A stretch of DNA of 64,000 bases from contig DASXYL010000001.1 in assembly GCA_036502575.1 (NCBI GenBank), forward strand, positions 1 to 64,000, written 5' to 3'. The DNA is from DASXRA01 sp036502575 (lineage in GTDB: Bacteria; Actinomycetota; Actinomycetes; Mycobacteriales; Jatrophihabitantaceae). This document shows positions 16,621 through 25,025 of this stretch, one piece after another. The translations under genes were made by a program, and so were the position numbers. Each line of letters starts with the position of its first letter. The stretch's first letter is position 1. Below the pieces are notes generated by a model. That model had not been told where the DNA came from, did not search any database, and was given only the letters and a program-made list of their open reading frames with translations.

Positions 16621-17016
16621 GCCGCCGACTCGAATCCGTGGAACCACCTGAATGCACCATTGTGCTGTCGAGCGACAGCGCGCACTTCGACTGGAGGAAC
16701 GCGACATCGTCGACCATTTCGAGGCCGGTGGACCGCCGACGAGCAACGTCGTGTCTCGTGCTCGGATCTTGAGCTGTGCTGGGTGGAACCCACCGCGCGC
16801 AGTTCGGTGTGCCGGTCTGGGCCGAGCGGCCCGCAACCGGCAGCGGACCACCGTTTCGCGGATCGCGGTGAATTCCCAGTCGGCGACGAATCACCCAGTG
16901 ATGTATGGCATAACGCGCCGCTGAACCATCCTGGCTGGTTACGGCGTATTCACCGATGTAAGGCACCTGAATTCCAGCCGGATTGAGTTCCGTGTTCGAA
17001 AGGACAGTCACAGCAA

Positions 17017-17622
17017 ATGAGTAACCTATTCTCATCCAGAAAAGCATCGGTGGCGCTTCGCGTTGGCCTACCCCTCGCAGCAGCCGCCGTTCTTGCGGCG
17101 GCCTGTAGTTCCGGCGGCTCGAGCAGCTCTCCCTCCATGCCCGCCTCATCGGCCTCGTCAGGATCGTCCGCGCCTGCTGCCGGATCGGCGGCAGCGACGG
17201 TCGATGTGCACAGCAGCAATGGCCAGAGCTTCCTCACCGACAGCTCGGGCCGGTCCCTGTACCTGTGGGTGCCGGACACGAGCACCAAGTCGACGTGCTC
17301 CGGGGGGTGCGCCACGGCGTGGCCGCCGCTGACCACCACGGGTGCGCCGACGGCCGGCACCGGCGCTACGGCCAGCGATCTCGGGACGATCACCCGGTCG
17401 GACGGCACGAAGCAGGTCACCTACGGCGGTCACCCGCTGTACCGCTTCGCGGGTGACAGTGCCGCCGGGCAGACGAACGGTGAAGGCAGCAACGGATTCG
17501 GCGCTCCCTGGTACCTCGTTGCGCCTTCGGGCCAGCAGGTCACCAGCCTGACCGCGGCGTCGTCGCAGTCGTCGGCGCCCTCGTCCAGCAGCGGTTCGAA
17601 CGCCGGTGGCGGCTGGTCGTGA
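17017..17622 (+). CDS. Lipoprotein with COG4315/PF03640 secreted repeats
   Basis: 201 residues. Lipoprotein signal with lipobox LAAAC near residue 30, a Ser/Ala-rich linker, then two copies of the secreted-repeat motif (DSSGRSLYLWVPDTSTKSTC with CATAWPPLT, and TYGGHPLYRFAGDSAAGQTNG with GAPWYLVAPSG), and a Ser-rich tail. Members of this family are surface-attached and often sit near redox or transport genes; function is unknown. GAAAGGA lies 12 bases before the ATG. Its stop overlaps the permease start (GTGA), so the two are coupled. Confidence 0.9.
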   Translation: MSNLFSSRKASVALRVGLPLAAAAVLAAACSSGGSSSSPSMPASSASSGSSAPAAGSAAATVDVHSSNGQSFLTDSSGRSLYLWVPDTSTKSTCSGGCATAWPPLTTTGAPTAGTGATASDLGTITRSDGTKQVTYGGHPLYRFAGDSAAGQTNGEGSNGFGAPWYLVAPSGQQVTSLTAASSQSSAPSSSSGSNAGGGWS

Positions 17623-18845
17623 ACCTGGCCCTGATCGCCGGCCCTGCGGGCGGGTCAGGAAGCGCCACAGCTGAGCGGCCGACCCACGACACGGGTCGGC
17701 CGATCGGCGCCTGGGCCTTCCTCGGGGTGACCGTCACCTCGCTCGGCGGCCCGTTGGCGCTGGCGGCGCTTTACGCGCCGAGCATCGTCGCCGACGCCAG
17801 CGCCTCCGCCGGTCTGGCAACCCTCGCCGCAGCAGTGGTGTTCGGCGCACCGCTACTGATCTGGCTGCGGTACTCCAGTCAGATCGCAGACGCCGGTGGG
17901 TTGTTCGCCTTCGTCGAGGCCGCCGCCGGGCGGCGAGTGGCGTTGGTCCAGGCCGGGCTCTGGATCGTCAGCTATCTGCTGTACCTGCTGTACACCACGG
18001 CCACGGTCGTCTACGACACGCTGCCGGCCGTGCTGCCCGGCATCCGTCCCTATCGGCCCGTACTGGAGATTGCCATCCCGGTCGCCCTGGCCGCGGTGAT
18101 GCTCGCCGGGCGCGCGGTCACGCTGGCCGTCACCGGCGTGCTGGCCACCGGACAGATGGCGCTCGTCGGGGTACTGGCCACGCTGGCGGCCAGCCACCAC
18201 GCGCCCGCGGCGTCCTTCGGAACGGGCGCACCCGCAGGGGCCCTGGCTACCGCGAGCGGGCAGACAGCCCTGCTGTATATATGTGGCAGCCTGCCGCTGT
18301 TCCTGGGCGGCGAGGTCGCCCGCCCCACCCGCACGATCCGCCGCGGCCTCGTCGCCGGGTACCTGCTCGTGGCCGCCGGCGTGATCGTCAGCGTGTTTCC
18401 CCTGGCGGCCGAGCCCGGATTCACCCGCGCCCCCATACCCGGCATGGCGCTCGCGCAGGCCTATTCTGGCCACTCGCTGGCCGTCGCGGTCGGGATCGGC
18501 AGCGCGGTCAGCATCGTCGGCGTGATGCTCGTCGAGTACCTCGCGCTCAGCCGACTGCTGCACGCCGTCAGTCGACGTTCGGTCCAGTCCACCGTCCGGG
18601 TACTCGCGGTCGCACTCGTCGCGACAGCTCCGATCACCTTGCTGAACCCGCGGGGGCTCTACTACGACCTGCTCAAACCGTCCCTCATCGCGCTGTGGCT
18701 GAGTCAGCTGGTCGTGTTCGCCGTCTACCCACGCTTCGAGTCACGCCATTCCGGACGGCGCGTATCAGCATGGACGCTGGCCGCTGCAGGTTGTGCGTTC
18801 GCGATCTACGGCCTGTGGGCAACGATCCGACACGTCACCTCGTAA
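17619..18845 (+). CDS. APC-superfamily amino acid permease-like protein
   Basis: 408 residues with about eleven to twelve membrane segments. The pattern (GAWAFLGVTVTSLGGPLALA, GGLFAFVEAAAGRRVALVQAGLWIVSYLLY, FLGGEVARPTRTIRRGL) fits the amino acid/polyamine/organocation superfamily. Substrate cannot be told from sequence. It begins at a GTG overlapping the stop of the lipoprotein gene, so a working pair of surface lipoprotein and transporter is likely. Convergent with kup, 40 bases apart. Confidence 0.8.
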   Translation: MNLALIAGPAGGSGSATAERPTHDTGRPIGAWAFLGVTVTSLGGPLALAALYAPSIVADASASAGLATLAAAVVFGAPLLIWLRYSSQIADAGGLFAFVEAAAGRRVALVQAGLWIVSYLLYLLYTTATVVYDTLPAVLPGIRPYRPVLEIAIPVALAAVMLAGRAVTLAVTGVLATGQMALVGVLATLAASHHAPAASFGTGAPAGALATASGQTALLYICGSLPLFLGGEVARPTRTIRRGLVAGYLLVAAGVIVSVFPLAAEPGFTRAPIPGMALAQAYSGHSLAVAVGIGSAVSIVGVMLVEYLALSRLLHAVSRRSVQSTVRVLAVALVATAPITLLNPRGLYYDLLKPSLIALWLSQLVVFAVYPRFESRHSGRRVSAWTLAAAGCAFAIYGLWATIRHVTS

Positions 18846-18885
18846 CTGCGACGCCGGCCCACGTGGCGATGGCGCTGAGGTGCGA

Positions 18886-20802
18886 TCACACCTCGACGTG
18901 GGCGCCCAGGAGGATGACGCGGTCTCGGGGCAGGCCGAAGTGTTCGCTGGCGTCGGCGGAGATGTGCGAGGTGGCGAGGAACAGGCGCTTACGCCAGGGC
19001 GCCATGCCCGGTTCGCGGCCGGCGCGGAGTTCGATCTTGGACAGGAAGTAGGTCGCGGAGTCCAGGTCGAGGCGGCCTTCGGTCTGTTCGGAGGTGAGGG
19101 TGGCGAGCGCGGCGGGGATGTCCGGGGTTTCGGTGTAGCCGAAGCGGACGGTGACGTGGGTGATGCCGTCGCCGGGGTGGCCGAGATCATCGATGGTGAG
19201 GCGCTCGTCGGCGGGCACCCGCGGAACGGTCTCGGTCTGGACGGACACGATCACCACGCGTTCGTGGCGGACGTGGTTGTGCTCGACGTTGGCCCGCAGC
19301 GCGAGCGGGGCCGTGTCGCCGCCCCGGTTGAGGAAGATCGCCGTGCCGTCGACGGTGACGACGAGCTCCGGGTGCAGGCGCAGCTCGTCCACGAATTCGC
19401 GCAGCGAGCCCTCCATGCTCGCTCGCCGGGCGCTGACCAGGTGCCGGCCCCGCTGCCAGGTGGTCATGACGGTGAAGGCCGCCAGCGCGATGACCAGGGG
19501 GAGCCAGGCGCCGTGCACGAGTTTGGTCAGGTTCGCGGCGAGGAACAGCAGATCGACGGCCAGCAGGATGGTCGCGCCGGTGGCCAGCAGCCACCTGGGG
19601 GTGCGCCAGGTGCGGTGGGCGACGTAGAAGAACAGGATGGTCGTGATCGTGATCGTCCCGGTCACGGCCACGCCGTACGCGAACGCGAGCGCCGCCGAGC
19701 TGCGGAACGCGAATACCAAGGTGAGCACCGAGACCAGCAGCAGCCAGTTGATCCACGGCACGTAGATCTGGCCGTGCGTCGAGCGGGAGGTGTGCAGCAC
19801 GCGTAGCCGCGGCAGGTAGCCCAGCTGGGCGGCCTGCGCGGCCACCGAGAACGCGCCGGTGATGACCGCCTGCGCGGCGATCACCGTCGCCGCGCAGGCC
19901 AGCAGCACCATCGGCACCCGGGCCCACCCGGGGGTGAGCAGGAAGAACGGCGCGGACAGGTTGGCCCGGTCGGACAGGATGAGCGCGCCCTGGCCGAGGT
20001 AGCTGAGCGCGCAGGCGGGAAAGACGACGAAGATCCACCCGACCGAGATCGGCTTGCGGCCGAAGTGGCCCATGTCGGCGTACAGAGCCTCGGCCCCGGT
20101 CACGGCCAGGACGACGGCGGCGAGCGCGAAGAACGCGATGTGGAAGTGGCCGGTGAGAAACCCGATCGCGTAGCTGGGCGAGAGTGCCTTGAGGATGCCC
20201 GGTTCCTTGGTGATGCCCCACGCGCCGCACGCGCCGATCGCGGTGAACCATCCGATCATCACCGGGCCGAAGAACCGTCCGACCACCGCGGTCCCGAACC
20301 GCTGCACCAGGAACAGGCACACGATGATCACCACCGTGATCGGTATGACCCAGGTGTGCAGCGAAGGGCGCACCACCTTGAGCCCCTCCACGGCCGAGAG
20401 CACCGAGATGGCCGGGGTGATCATGCTGTCGCCGAGGAACAGCGCCGCTCCGAGCACACCCAGCCCGGCCAGCAGCATCGTGACGCGCGCCCGGCCACCC
20501 ACGGCCCACCGGCGCAGCAAGGTGATGAGGGCCATGATGCCGCCCTCGCCGTCGTTGTCGACCCGCATCGCCAACAGCACGTAGGTCACGGTCACGATCA
20601 GCATCACCGACCAGAAGATCAGCGACACCACGCCGTAGACGTTCCCCGTCGTGGCCGTGACAGGATGCGGATCGTCGGGACTGAACACCGTCTGCAGGGT
20701 GTAGATCGGGCTGGTGCCGATATCGCCGAACACCACCCCCAGGGCACCGACGACGACGGCCGCCCGCAACGCCCCGCCCGGCCGGGAAGCACCACGAGTC
20801 AC
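18886..20802 (-). CDS. kup: KUP-family potassium uptake protein
   Basis: 638 residues, close to the family norm. About twelve membrane segments follow the signature GVVFGDIGTSPIYTLQTVF at the N-terminus; further family motifs include NDGEGGIMALITLLRR, FLGDSMITPAISVLSAVEGL and GAEALYADMGHFGR. The C-terminal cytoplasmic part of about 150 residues ends LGLPRDRVILLGAHVEV-like. It imports K+ probably with H+. GTG start. No c-di-AMP riboswitch is visible in the short 62-base leader region. Confidence 0.95.
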   Translation of the reverse strand: MTRGASRPGGALRAAVVVGALGVVFGDIGTSPIYTLQTVFSPDDPHPVTATTGNVYGVVSLIFWSVMLIVTVTYVLLAMRVDNDGEGGIMALITLLRRWAVGGRARVTMLLAGLGVLGAALFLGDSMITPAISVLSAVEGLKVVRPSLHTWVIPITVVIIVCLFLVQRFGTAVVGRFFGPVMIGWFTAIGACGAWGITKEPGILKALSPSYAIGFLTGHFHIAFFALAAVVLAVTGAEALYADMGHFGRKPISVGWIFVVFPACALSYLGQGALILSDRANLSAPFFLLTPGWARVPMVLLACAATVIAAQAVITGAFSVAAQAAQLGYLPRLRVLHTSRSTHGQIYVPWINWLLLVSVLTLVFAFRSSAALAFAYGVAVTGTITITTILFFYVAHRTWRTPRWLLATGATILLAVDLLFLAANLTKLVHGAWLPLVIALAAFTVMTTWQRGRHLVSARRASMEGSLREFVDELRLHPELVVTVDGTAIFLNRGGDTAPLALRANVEHNHVRHERVVIVSVQTETVPRVPADERLTIDDLGHPGDGITHVTVRFGYTETPDIPAALATLTSEQTEGRLDLDSATYFLSKIELRAGREPGMAPWRKRLFLATSHISADASEHFGLPRDRVILLGAHVEV

Positions 20803-20865
20803 CCGCCGTACCCTACGGGCCCAAGATCGCGCACCACCCGAAGCTCTGGGGTCTCTGGGGTGCGG

Positions 20866-21342
20866 TCAGCCCCACTGGCCGGGTTGGTAGTCACCGGCGG
20901 GCTGCCGAGTGATGACGTTCATGCGGTTCCACGTGTTCATGATCGCGATAAGTGATACGAGCGCGGCGAGCTGGTCCTCGTCGTAATGTTTCGCCGCGTC
21001 CGCCCAGGCCTCGTCGGTCACGCCACCGGCGCCATCGGCGATGCGGGTGCCCTGCTCGGTCAGCTCGAGAGCGGACCGTTCGGCCTCGCTGAAGACAGTC
21101 GCCTCGCGCCAGGCCGCGACCAGGTTCAACCGCACCGAGGTCTCCCCGGCGTGTTCGGCGTCCTTCGTGTGCATGTCGACGCAGACGGCGCAGCCGTTGA
21201 TCTGGCTGGCCCGGATCTCCACCAGCGCCTGGGTGGCGGCGGGCAGCGCCGAGTCCGCCGTGACGATTCGGCCCGCGGCGATGATGTGCTTGATGAACTT
21301 CTGCGCGACGGTGGTGCCGGAATAGTTCAGACGAGCATCCAT
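20866..21342 (-). CDS. AhpD-like carboxymuconolactone decarboxylase family protein
   Basis: 158 residues, all alpha. The redox motif is ASQINGCAVCVDMHTKDAEHAGE, that is CxxC followed by His, as in AhpD-type alkylhydroperoxidases. It lies 26 bases after the sigma-factor gene, so it is the last gene of the DGPF-sigma-AhpD operon. AAAGAG precedes the ATG at 21342. It probably takes part in peroxide or electrophile defence under control of the sigma factor. Confidence 0.9.
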   Translation of the reverse strand: MDARLNYSGTTVAQKFIKHIIAAGRIVTADSALPAATQALVEIRASQINGCAVCVDMHTKDAEHAGETSVRLNLVAAWREATVFSEAERSALELTEQGTRIADGAGGVTDEAWADAAKHYDEDQLAALVSLIAIMNTWNRMNVITRQPAGDYQPGQWG

Positions 21343-21368
21343 GATTGATCTCTTTGCTGTTCGTCGGG

Positions 21369-22409
21369 CTAGGCCTGGATCAGGTCGAGCTGCTTCAGCT
21401 GGGACGCGACGTCGACGACGCCCCAGGTCTGCGCGATGCGGCCGTCCACGAAGCGGAGGATGAAGATCTCGCCGTACGTGACGGTCTTGCCGGTCGGGGC
21501 CAGCCCCAGGTAGGTGCCCTGATGGGTGCCGGTGACCGTGTTCCGGGCGACCACCTTGTCGCCGTCGGCGATCACGTCCTCGACCGTGACGCGAAGGTCG
21601 GGGAACGCGTGCAGGAGCATCGCCCACACTTGCTTGATCGCTTGCACGCCGGTCGTGTCAACCGGCAACGGCGTGCTGATGAGCACGTCGGGCTGGAAGA
21701 CCTCGTCGATCGTCTTCGCGATGAGGTCGAGGTCGCCGGTGTCGACTGCGTCGTCGTGGGTCTCCGGCTCGTTCGGCAGGAGCGCGGCGAGCACGCGTCC
21801 CAGCCGGATGGCTTCGGCGCCGAGGTCGACCCGGCCGCGGTAGCCCTCGTTGTAGATCAGGTAGATGACGGCCAGCACGGCATCGACGCGGTCGGCGAGC
21901 AGGTGCGCGTCGGGAACCGCGAACGGGATCCCGGTCGCCTTGATCTTGGCCTTGGCCCGGGACAGCCGGCGCTTCATGGTCTCCTCGGAAACCAGGAACG
22001 CCCGGGCGATATCGGCGGTCTCCAGGCCGCCCAGTGCCCGTAGCGTCAGCGCCACCTGCCCCTCCAGCGCCAGCGCAGGGTGGCAACAGGTGAAGATCAG
22101 CTCGAGCCGTTCGTCCTTGATCACCGTGTCGTCCAACTCGTCCATGACGACCTCCGGCACCGGCAGCAGGTGGATCTTCTCGGCCAAGCTGCGCTCCCGC
22201 CGGATCCGGTCGATCGCCCGGTTGCGGGCCGTCGTCGTCAGCCACGCACCCGGGTTGGCCGGCCGGCCCGAGACGGGCCAGCGGTCCGCCGCGATCACGA
22301 ACGCCTCCTGCGTCGCTTCCTCGGCCTGGTCGAAGTCACCGAGGAACCCGACCAGCGTGGCCAGCACCCGGCCCCACTCGTCCCGGAAGACGTCCTCAAG
22401 CGAGCTCAG
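21369..22409 (-). CDS. ECF sigma factor fused to a SnoaL-like domain
   Basis: The N-terminal part is an ECF42-type sigma factor: region 2 (FLGDFDQAEEATQEAFVIA... NPGAWLTTTARNRAIDRIRRE), region 4 (VALTLRALGGLETADIARAFL) and the DUF6596 segment (LLADRVDAVLAVIYLIYNEGY). ECF42 proteins normally continue with a TPR-like domain to about 400 residues. Here, after ALLPNEPE, the chain becomes a SnoaL/ester-cyclase fold (TGDLDLIAKTIDEVF... FPDLRVTVEDVIADGDKVVARN... GEIFILRFVDGRIAQTWGVVD). No ATG or GTG exists before GTG 22367, which would cut region 2; CTG 22409 overlaps the upstream stop (CTGA) and keeps LEDVFRDEWGR, so I give it as the likely start. Confidence 0.85.
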   Translation of the reverse strand: MSSLEDVFRDEWGRVLATLVGFLGDFDQAEEATQEAFVIAADRWPVSGRPANPGAWLTTTARNRAIDRIRRERSLAEKIHLLPVPEVVMDELDDTVIKDERLELIFTCCHPALALEGQVALTLRALGGLETADIARAFLVSEETMKRRLSRAKAKIKATGIPFAVPDAHLLADRVDAVLAVIYLIYNEGYRGRVDLGAEAIRLGRVLAALLPNEPETHDDAVDTGDLDLIAKTIDEVFQPDVLISTPLPVDTTGVQAIKQVWAMLLHAFPDLRVTVEDVIADGDKVVARNTVTGTHQGTYLGLAPTGKTVTYGEIFILRFVDGRIAQTWGVVDVASQLKQLDLIQA

Positions 22410-22744
22410 CGCGGCACCACCGGCCGGACCTCCACCACGCCGCCGAGCCGGGCCGCCGGGATCCGCGCCGCCAGCTCGATCGCCTCGTCCAAGTTGGCCG
22501 CCTCGACCAGGTAGAAGCCGCCGAGCACCTCCTTGGTGTCCGCGAACGGTCCGTCGGTCATCAGCGTCCGGCCACCGATCACCCGCACGGTGGTCGCCGT
22601 CTCGGCGGGCTGCAGTTGCGCACCGCCGACGGCCCGGGCGTCGTCCGCCAATGCCAAGTACTCCGCGTACACCGCCTGACGTTCCGCATCGGACAGCGCC
22701 TCGTCGTAGCCGGGCTCGGCGTAGATCATCAGGGCGTACTGCAT
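22406..22744 (-). CDS. YCII-related DGPF-domain protein
   Basis: 112 residues with the family motifs MQYALMIYAEP, RTLMTDGPFADTKEVLGGFYLVEA and AARIP. GGAGG is six bases before the ATG at 22744. DGPF proteins are encoded next to ECF42 sigma factors across actinobacteria and are thought to be under their control or to modulate them; here the stop overlaps the sigma-factor start. First gene of the three-gene operon that ends with the AhpD-like protein. Confidence 0.92.
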   Translation of the reverse strand: MQYALMIYAEPGYDEALSDAERQAVYAEYLALADDARAVGGAQLQPAETATTVRVIGGRTLMTDGPFADTKEVLGGFYLVEAANLDEAIELAARIPAARLGGVVEVRPVVPR

Positions 22745-22925
22745 CGCTAACCTCCGGGGCAGTGGACTCTCACCTGTACGACGAACGAGCAGCCGCTCGC
22801 GGGACACTGCCGGGATTCAATTCCAGGACAGTCGAGACGCTAGTCGCCGGCCCGGCGTAGGTACTCCAGCGACCGTCCGCCCGGACGCTGATCCATCCGC
22901 GAGGGCGCGACGCCGTCCGGGTGCT

Positions 22926-22968
22926 TGTCAAGTTCGTTGCCCACAGGGCGACCCTATGTCCACAGATC
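22926..22968 (+). promoter_or_regulatory. Tad-locus upstream element, copy 2 (before dead flp copy)
   Basis: TGTCAAGTTCGTTGCCCACAG (22926-22946) and TGTCCACAGATC (22957-22968), with the CCACA cores 19 bp apart. The second core begins 59 bases before the ATG of the flp remnant, the same distance as in front of intact flp. Confidence 0.7.
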
Positions 22969-23015
22969 ACTCGCGGCGGGTGACTGCCGACCTCGATCAG
23001 GCTTGGCTTGGAGGC

Positions 23016-23100
23016 ATGAGTCTCTTCAAAACGAATCGCATGGCGGGTCCGGGCTACAGCCGGGATGACGACGGCTGAGTACGCGGTGGTCTTCGCTAAT
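23016..23100 (+). pseudogene. Remnant of a second Flp pilin (DUF4244) gene
   Basis: ATG AGT CTC TTC AAA encodes MSLFK, as in intact flp at 24443. About 40 bases follow that no longer match, then a stretch that in another frame reads AGMTTAEYAV, the pilin processing and hydrophobic-helix start. In the original frame a TGA ends the reading after 20 codons, and the hydrophobic helix and C-terminus are gone. Together with its upstream element it shows a past duplication of the flp region. The rest of the gap 22745-23159 has no other gene. Confidence 0.8.
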
Positions 23101-23132
23101 GCCCGACAGCCCACGAGATCGTCCGCGCAGGC

Positions 23133-23152
23133 CGGTATCAGCGGTGATACCG
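23133..23152. promoter_or_regulatory. Palindromic operator of the toxin-antitoxin pair
   Basis: CGGTATCA (23133-23140), GCGG, TGATACCG (23145-23152): a perfect 8-bp inverted repeat 7 bases before the antitoxin ATG. This is where an autoregulating antitoxin would be expected to bind. Confidence 0.6.
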
Positions 23153-23159
23153 TGGGCAT

Positions 23160-23363
23160 ATGGCCATGACTCTCCGTCTGACTGACGACGAGGCTGAAGC
23201 GTTGCGCCGTCGCGCCGAGCGGGAATCCCGCTCGATGCAGGACGTCGCTCGGCAGGCCGTCCGCGAGTACGTGGAGAACCACAGCCGGGCCGAGCTGCTC
23301 GATCAGGTACTCGACGATGAACTGCCGCGCTATGCGGAGGCGCTGGAGCGGCTCGGTCGGTGA
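23160..23363 (+). CDS. Antitoxin of a Phd/Doc-type module (ribbon-helix-helix-like)
   Basis: 67 residues. The N-terminus TLRLTDDEAEALRRRAERESRSMQDVARQAVREYV fits a ribbon-helix-helix DNA-binding fold (MetJ/CopG type), and the acidic C-terminus would neutralise the toxin. The stop overlaps the toxin start (GTGA). ATG 23160 or ATG 23166 may be the start. Such antitoxins are found with Doc toxins in many actinobacteria. Confidence 0.85.
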   Translation: MAMTLRLTDDEAEALRRRAERESRSMQDVARQAVREYVENHSRAELLDQVLDDELPRYAEALERLGR

Positions 23364-23743
23364 TCTACCTGACTCTGCCCGAACTGCTTCACGTGGCAGA
23401 GCGAGCGCTTGACGGTGAGGTTCCGGTCCGCGATTTCGGATTGTTGGAGTCTGCGCTCGCACGACCACAGGCGACGGCATTCGGCGCTGACGCCTACCAC
23501 GGCGTAGGCGAGAAGGCGGCGGCGCTGCTGCACTCGCTCGCACGCAACCATGCGCTGGTCGACGGCAACAAGCGGCTCGCGTTGGCCGCGACGATTGCGT
23601 TCCTCGGCCTGAACGGTCGTAGGCTCACCTGCTCGAACGATCAGGCTTACGAACTCGTCATGTCGGTGGCCGCCGGCGACATCGACGATGTCGCAGCCAT
23701 CGCGGGCTGGATCAGTGGCGCAACCGAGGTCCGGCGGTCCTAG
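23360..23743 (+). CDS. doc: Doc-type Fic-fold toxin
   Basis: 127 residues, typical of Doc. The core motif HALVDGNKRLALAATIAFL matches the HxFx(D/N)GNKR signature of Doc kinases, which phosphorylate elongation factor Tu and stop translation. Also seen: LLESALARPQATAFG near residue 30, usual in the family. GTG start overlaps the antitoxin stop. The module lies between the dead and intact copies of flp. Confidence 0.92.
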   Translation: MIYLTLPELLHVAERALDGEVPVRDFGLLESALARPQATAFGADAYHGVGEKAAALLHSLARNHALVDGNKRLALAATIAFLGLNGRRLTCSNDQAYELVMSVAAGDIDDVAAIAGWISGATEVRRS

Positions 23744-23787
23744 CCATCTTGCTGGCGTCCGGTATCTGCGTGCGAAATTGACGTGCG

Positions 23788-24219
23788 CTATTGAACCGCC
23801 TGCCCGCCCTGCGGGGCGCGGACTGCGATCGCTTCGACTTCGACCAGTTGGTTGTTGTAGCCGAGAACGCTGACGCCCAGCAGAGTGCTGGGCGCATCAT
23901 GATCGCCGAAGCCGGCGCGGATGACCTCCCAGGCGCTGATGAGGTCTGCCTGGTCCGCCGAGGCGACATAGACCGTCGTCTTGACCACGTCGGTCAACTC
24001 GGCTCCGGAGGCTCGCAGGGTGATTACGAGATTGGTCATTACCTGCCGCGCCTGGCCCCGGACGTCCCCGACGGCAACGGTGTTGCCCTCGGCGTCCAGC
24101 GGGCAGGCGCCGGCAGTAAAGACCGTGCGACCAGGGCCGGCAATAGCGGCGTACGCATAAGGTGCACGGCTATCCAGTTCCGCCGGGCGAATGAATTCGA
24201 TTGTGGACTCGGACGGCAT
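23788..24219 (-). CDS. RidA family protein
   Basis: 143-residue RidA/YjgF/UK114-like protein. Family members deaminate reactive enamine/imine intermediates. Seen: YAAIAGPGRTVFTAGACPLDAEGN, QVMTNLVITLRASGAELTDVVKTTVYV and the end region STLLGVSVLGYNNQLVEVEAIAV. The catalytic Arg of the R-V/I-x-V-E pattern is not clear here (position occupied by STLLGVSVL), so it may belong to a subgroup without deaminase activity. Convergent with doc. Confidence 0.85.
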   Translation of the reverse strand: MPSESTIEFIRPAELDSRAPYAYAAIAGPGRTVFTAGACPLDAEGNTVAVGDVRGQARQVMTNLVITLRASGAELTDVVKTTVYVASADQADLISAWEVIRAGFGDHDAPSTLLGVSVLGYNNQLVEVEAIAVRAPQGGQAVQ

Positions 24220-24352
24220 GACCCCATCGTCGGGCGGTCACCGAGAACGATCAACCTGGTTGTTCGGCCGGTCTGGTTCGCGGCACCCGGTGTGGAAGAT
24301 CAGCAACGGGCACGGCGATCGACGTGAGTGGTTGACCTCCCGCGGCGAGTCG

Positions 24353-24395
24353 TGTCAAGTTCGTCGTCCACAGGGCAGCGCTTCATCCACAGATC
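24353..24395 (+). promoter_or_regulatory. Tad-locus upstream element, copy 3 (before intact flp)
   Basis: TGTCAAGTTCGTCGTCCACAG (24353-24373) and ATCCACAGATC (24385-24395), cores 19 bp apart. The second core begins 59 bases before the flp ATG. The first half is identical to copy 2 except for two bases and to copy 1 except for one. Confidence 0.75.
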
Positions 24396-24442
24396 ACGCT
24401 CGACCGGTGCGCGGGTGGCGCCGAGCCGGTTGGCTCGTCGGC

Positions 24443-24640
24443 ATGAGCCTCTTCAAGCGAATAGCCCAGCGGGCAAAGGCAATTCGTCGCACGATCGATG
24501 CCGGGATGACGACGGCCGAGTATGCCGTCGGCACCGTGGCCGCCGTGGCGTTCGCAGCCGTCCTGTACAAAGTCGTGCGGAGCAGCGCAGTGCAATCGGC
24601 GCTGAGCTCGATCATCCGATCGGCGTTGCATGCGATCTAG
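24443..24640 (+). CDS. flp: Flp-type pilin (DUF4244)
   Basis: 65-residue small pilin-like protein. A basic N-terminus (MSLFKRIAQRAKAIRR) leads to the processing region DAGMTTAEYAVG, where the Glu after a Gly-x cut site is the hallmark of type IV/Flp pilins, and then a hydrophobic helix TVAAVAFAAVLYKVV. It is the subunit that the TadA-TadB-TadC machine encoded at 5.5-8.2 kb would assemble. Its 3' end overlaps tadE by 11 bases. No prepilin peptidase gene is in the window. Confidence 0.9.
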   Translation: MSLFKRIAQRAKAIRRTIDAGMTTAEYAVGTVAAVAFAAVLYKVVRSSAVQSALSSIIRSALHAI

Positions 24641-25025
24641 ACGGGGTTTGGCCGGCGATTCCGGCATGGTGACGGCCGAGTTGGCAGCTAGCTTGCCCGT
24701 GTTGATGGTCCTGCTCGGCGTCGCGCTGTCGGCGGTGTCGGTTGCCGGTCAGCGGGTACGTGCAGCCGATGCGGCTCGCGAAGCGGCCCGGGCCGCAGCG
24801 CGGGGCGACTCCGGGGCGGCGGCGCGACTGGCGACCCAGGCGGCGCCGGGTGCGGCGGTGACGATCAGCCGTTCCGGGGATCGCGTCGTCGCGCAAGTGC
24901 GGATCGCCGTCCACCCGATGGGCGGCTGGCTGCCCGCCCTGCAGGTCGTGGAGCGTGCGGTGGCCGCCGCAGAGCCCGACGGGCAGAGCGCGCCGCCCGA
25001 CGGGCAGAGCGGGCTGCCGCCGTGA
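24630..25025 (+). CDS. TadE-like pseudopilin
   Basis: 131 residues. A short basic start is followed by the TadE hallmark GDSGMVTAELAASLPVLMVLLGVALSAVSVAGQ (pilin-like hydrophobic helix with Glu), then a small extracytoplasmic domain and a Pro/Gly/Gln-rich tail with PDGQS repeated. TadE/TadF proteins are minor pilins of the Tad pilus. ATG lies within the flp 3' end, and the stop overlaps the next gene (GTGA). Confidence 0.85.
   Translation: MRSRRGLAGDSGMVTAELAASLPVLMVLLGVALSAVSVAGQRVRAADAAREAARAAARGDSGAAARLATQAAPGAAVTISRSGDRVVAQVRIAVHPMGGWLPALQVVERAVAAAEPDGQSAPPDGQSGLPP

Noticed and set aside
20803..20865. c-di-AMP (ydaO) riboswitch before kup
   Set aside because: The space before kup is only about 62 bases and has none of the riboswitch's conserved parts.
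22770..23543. Minus-strand frame of 257 codons across the flp remnant and antitoxin
   Set aside because: It crosses the toxin-antitoxin genes, has no ribosome site or motif, and its apparent length reflects GC content.
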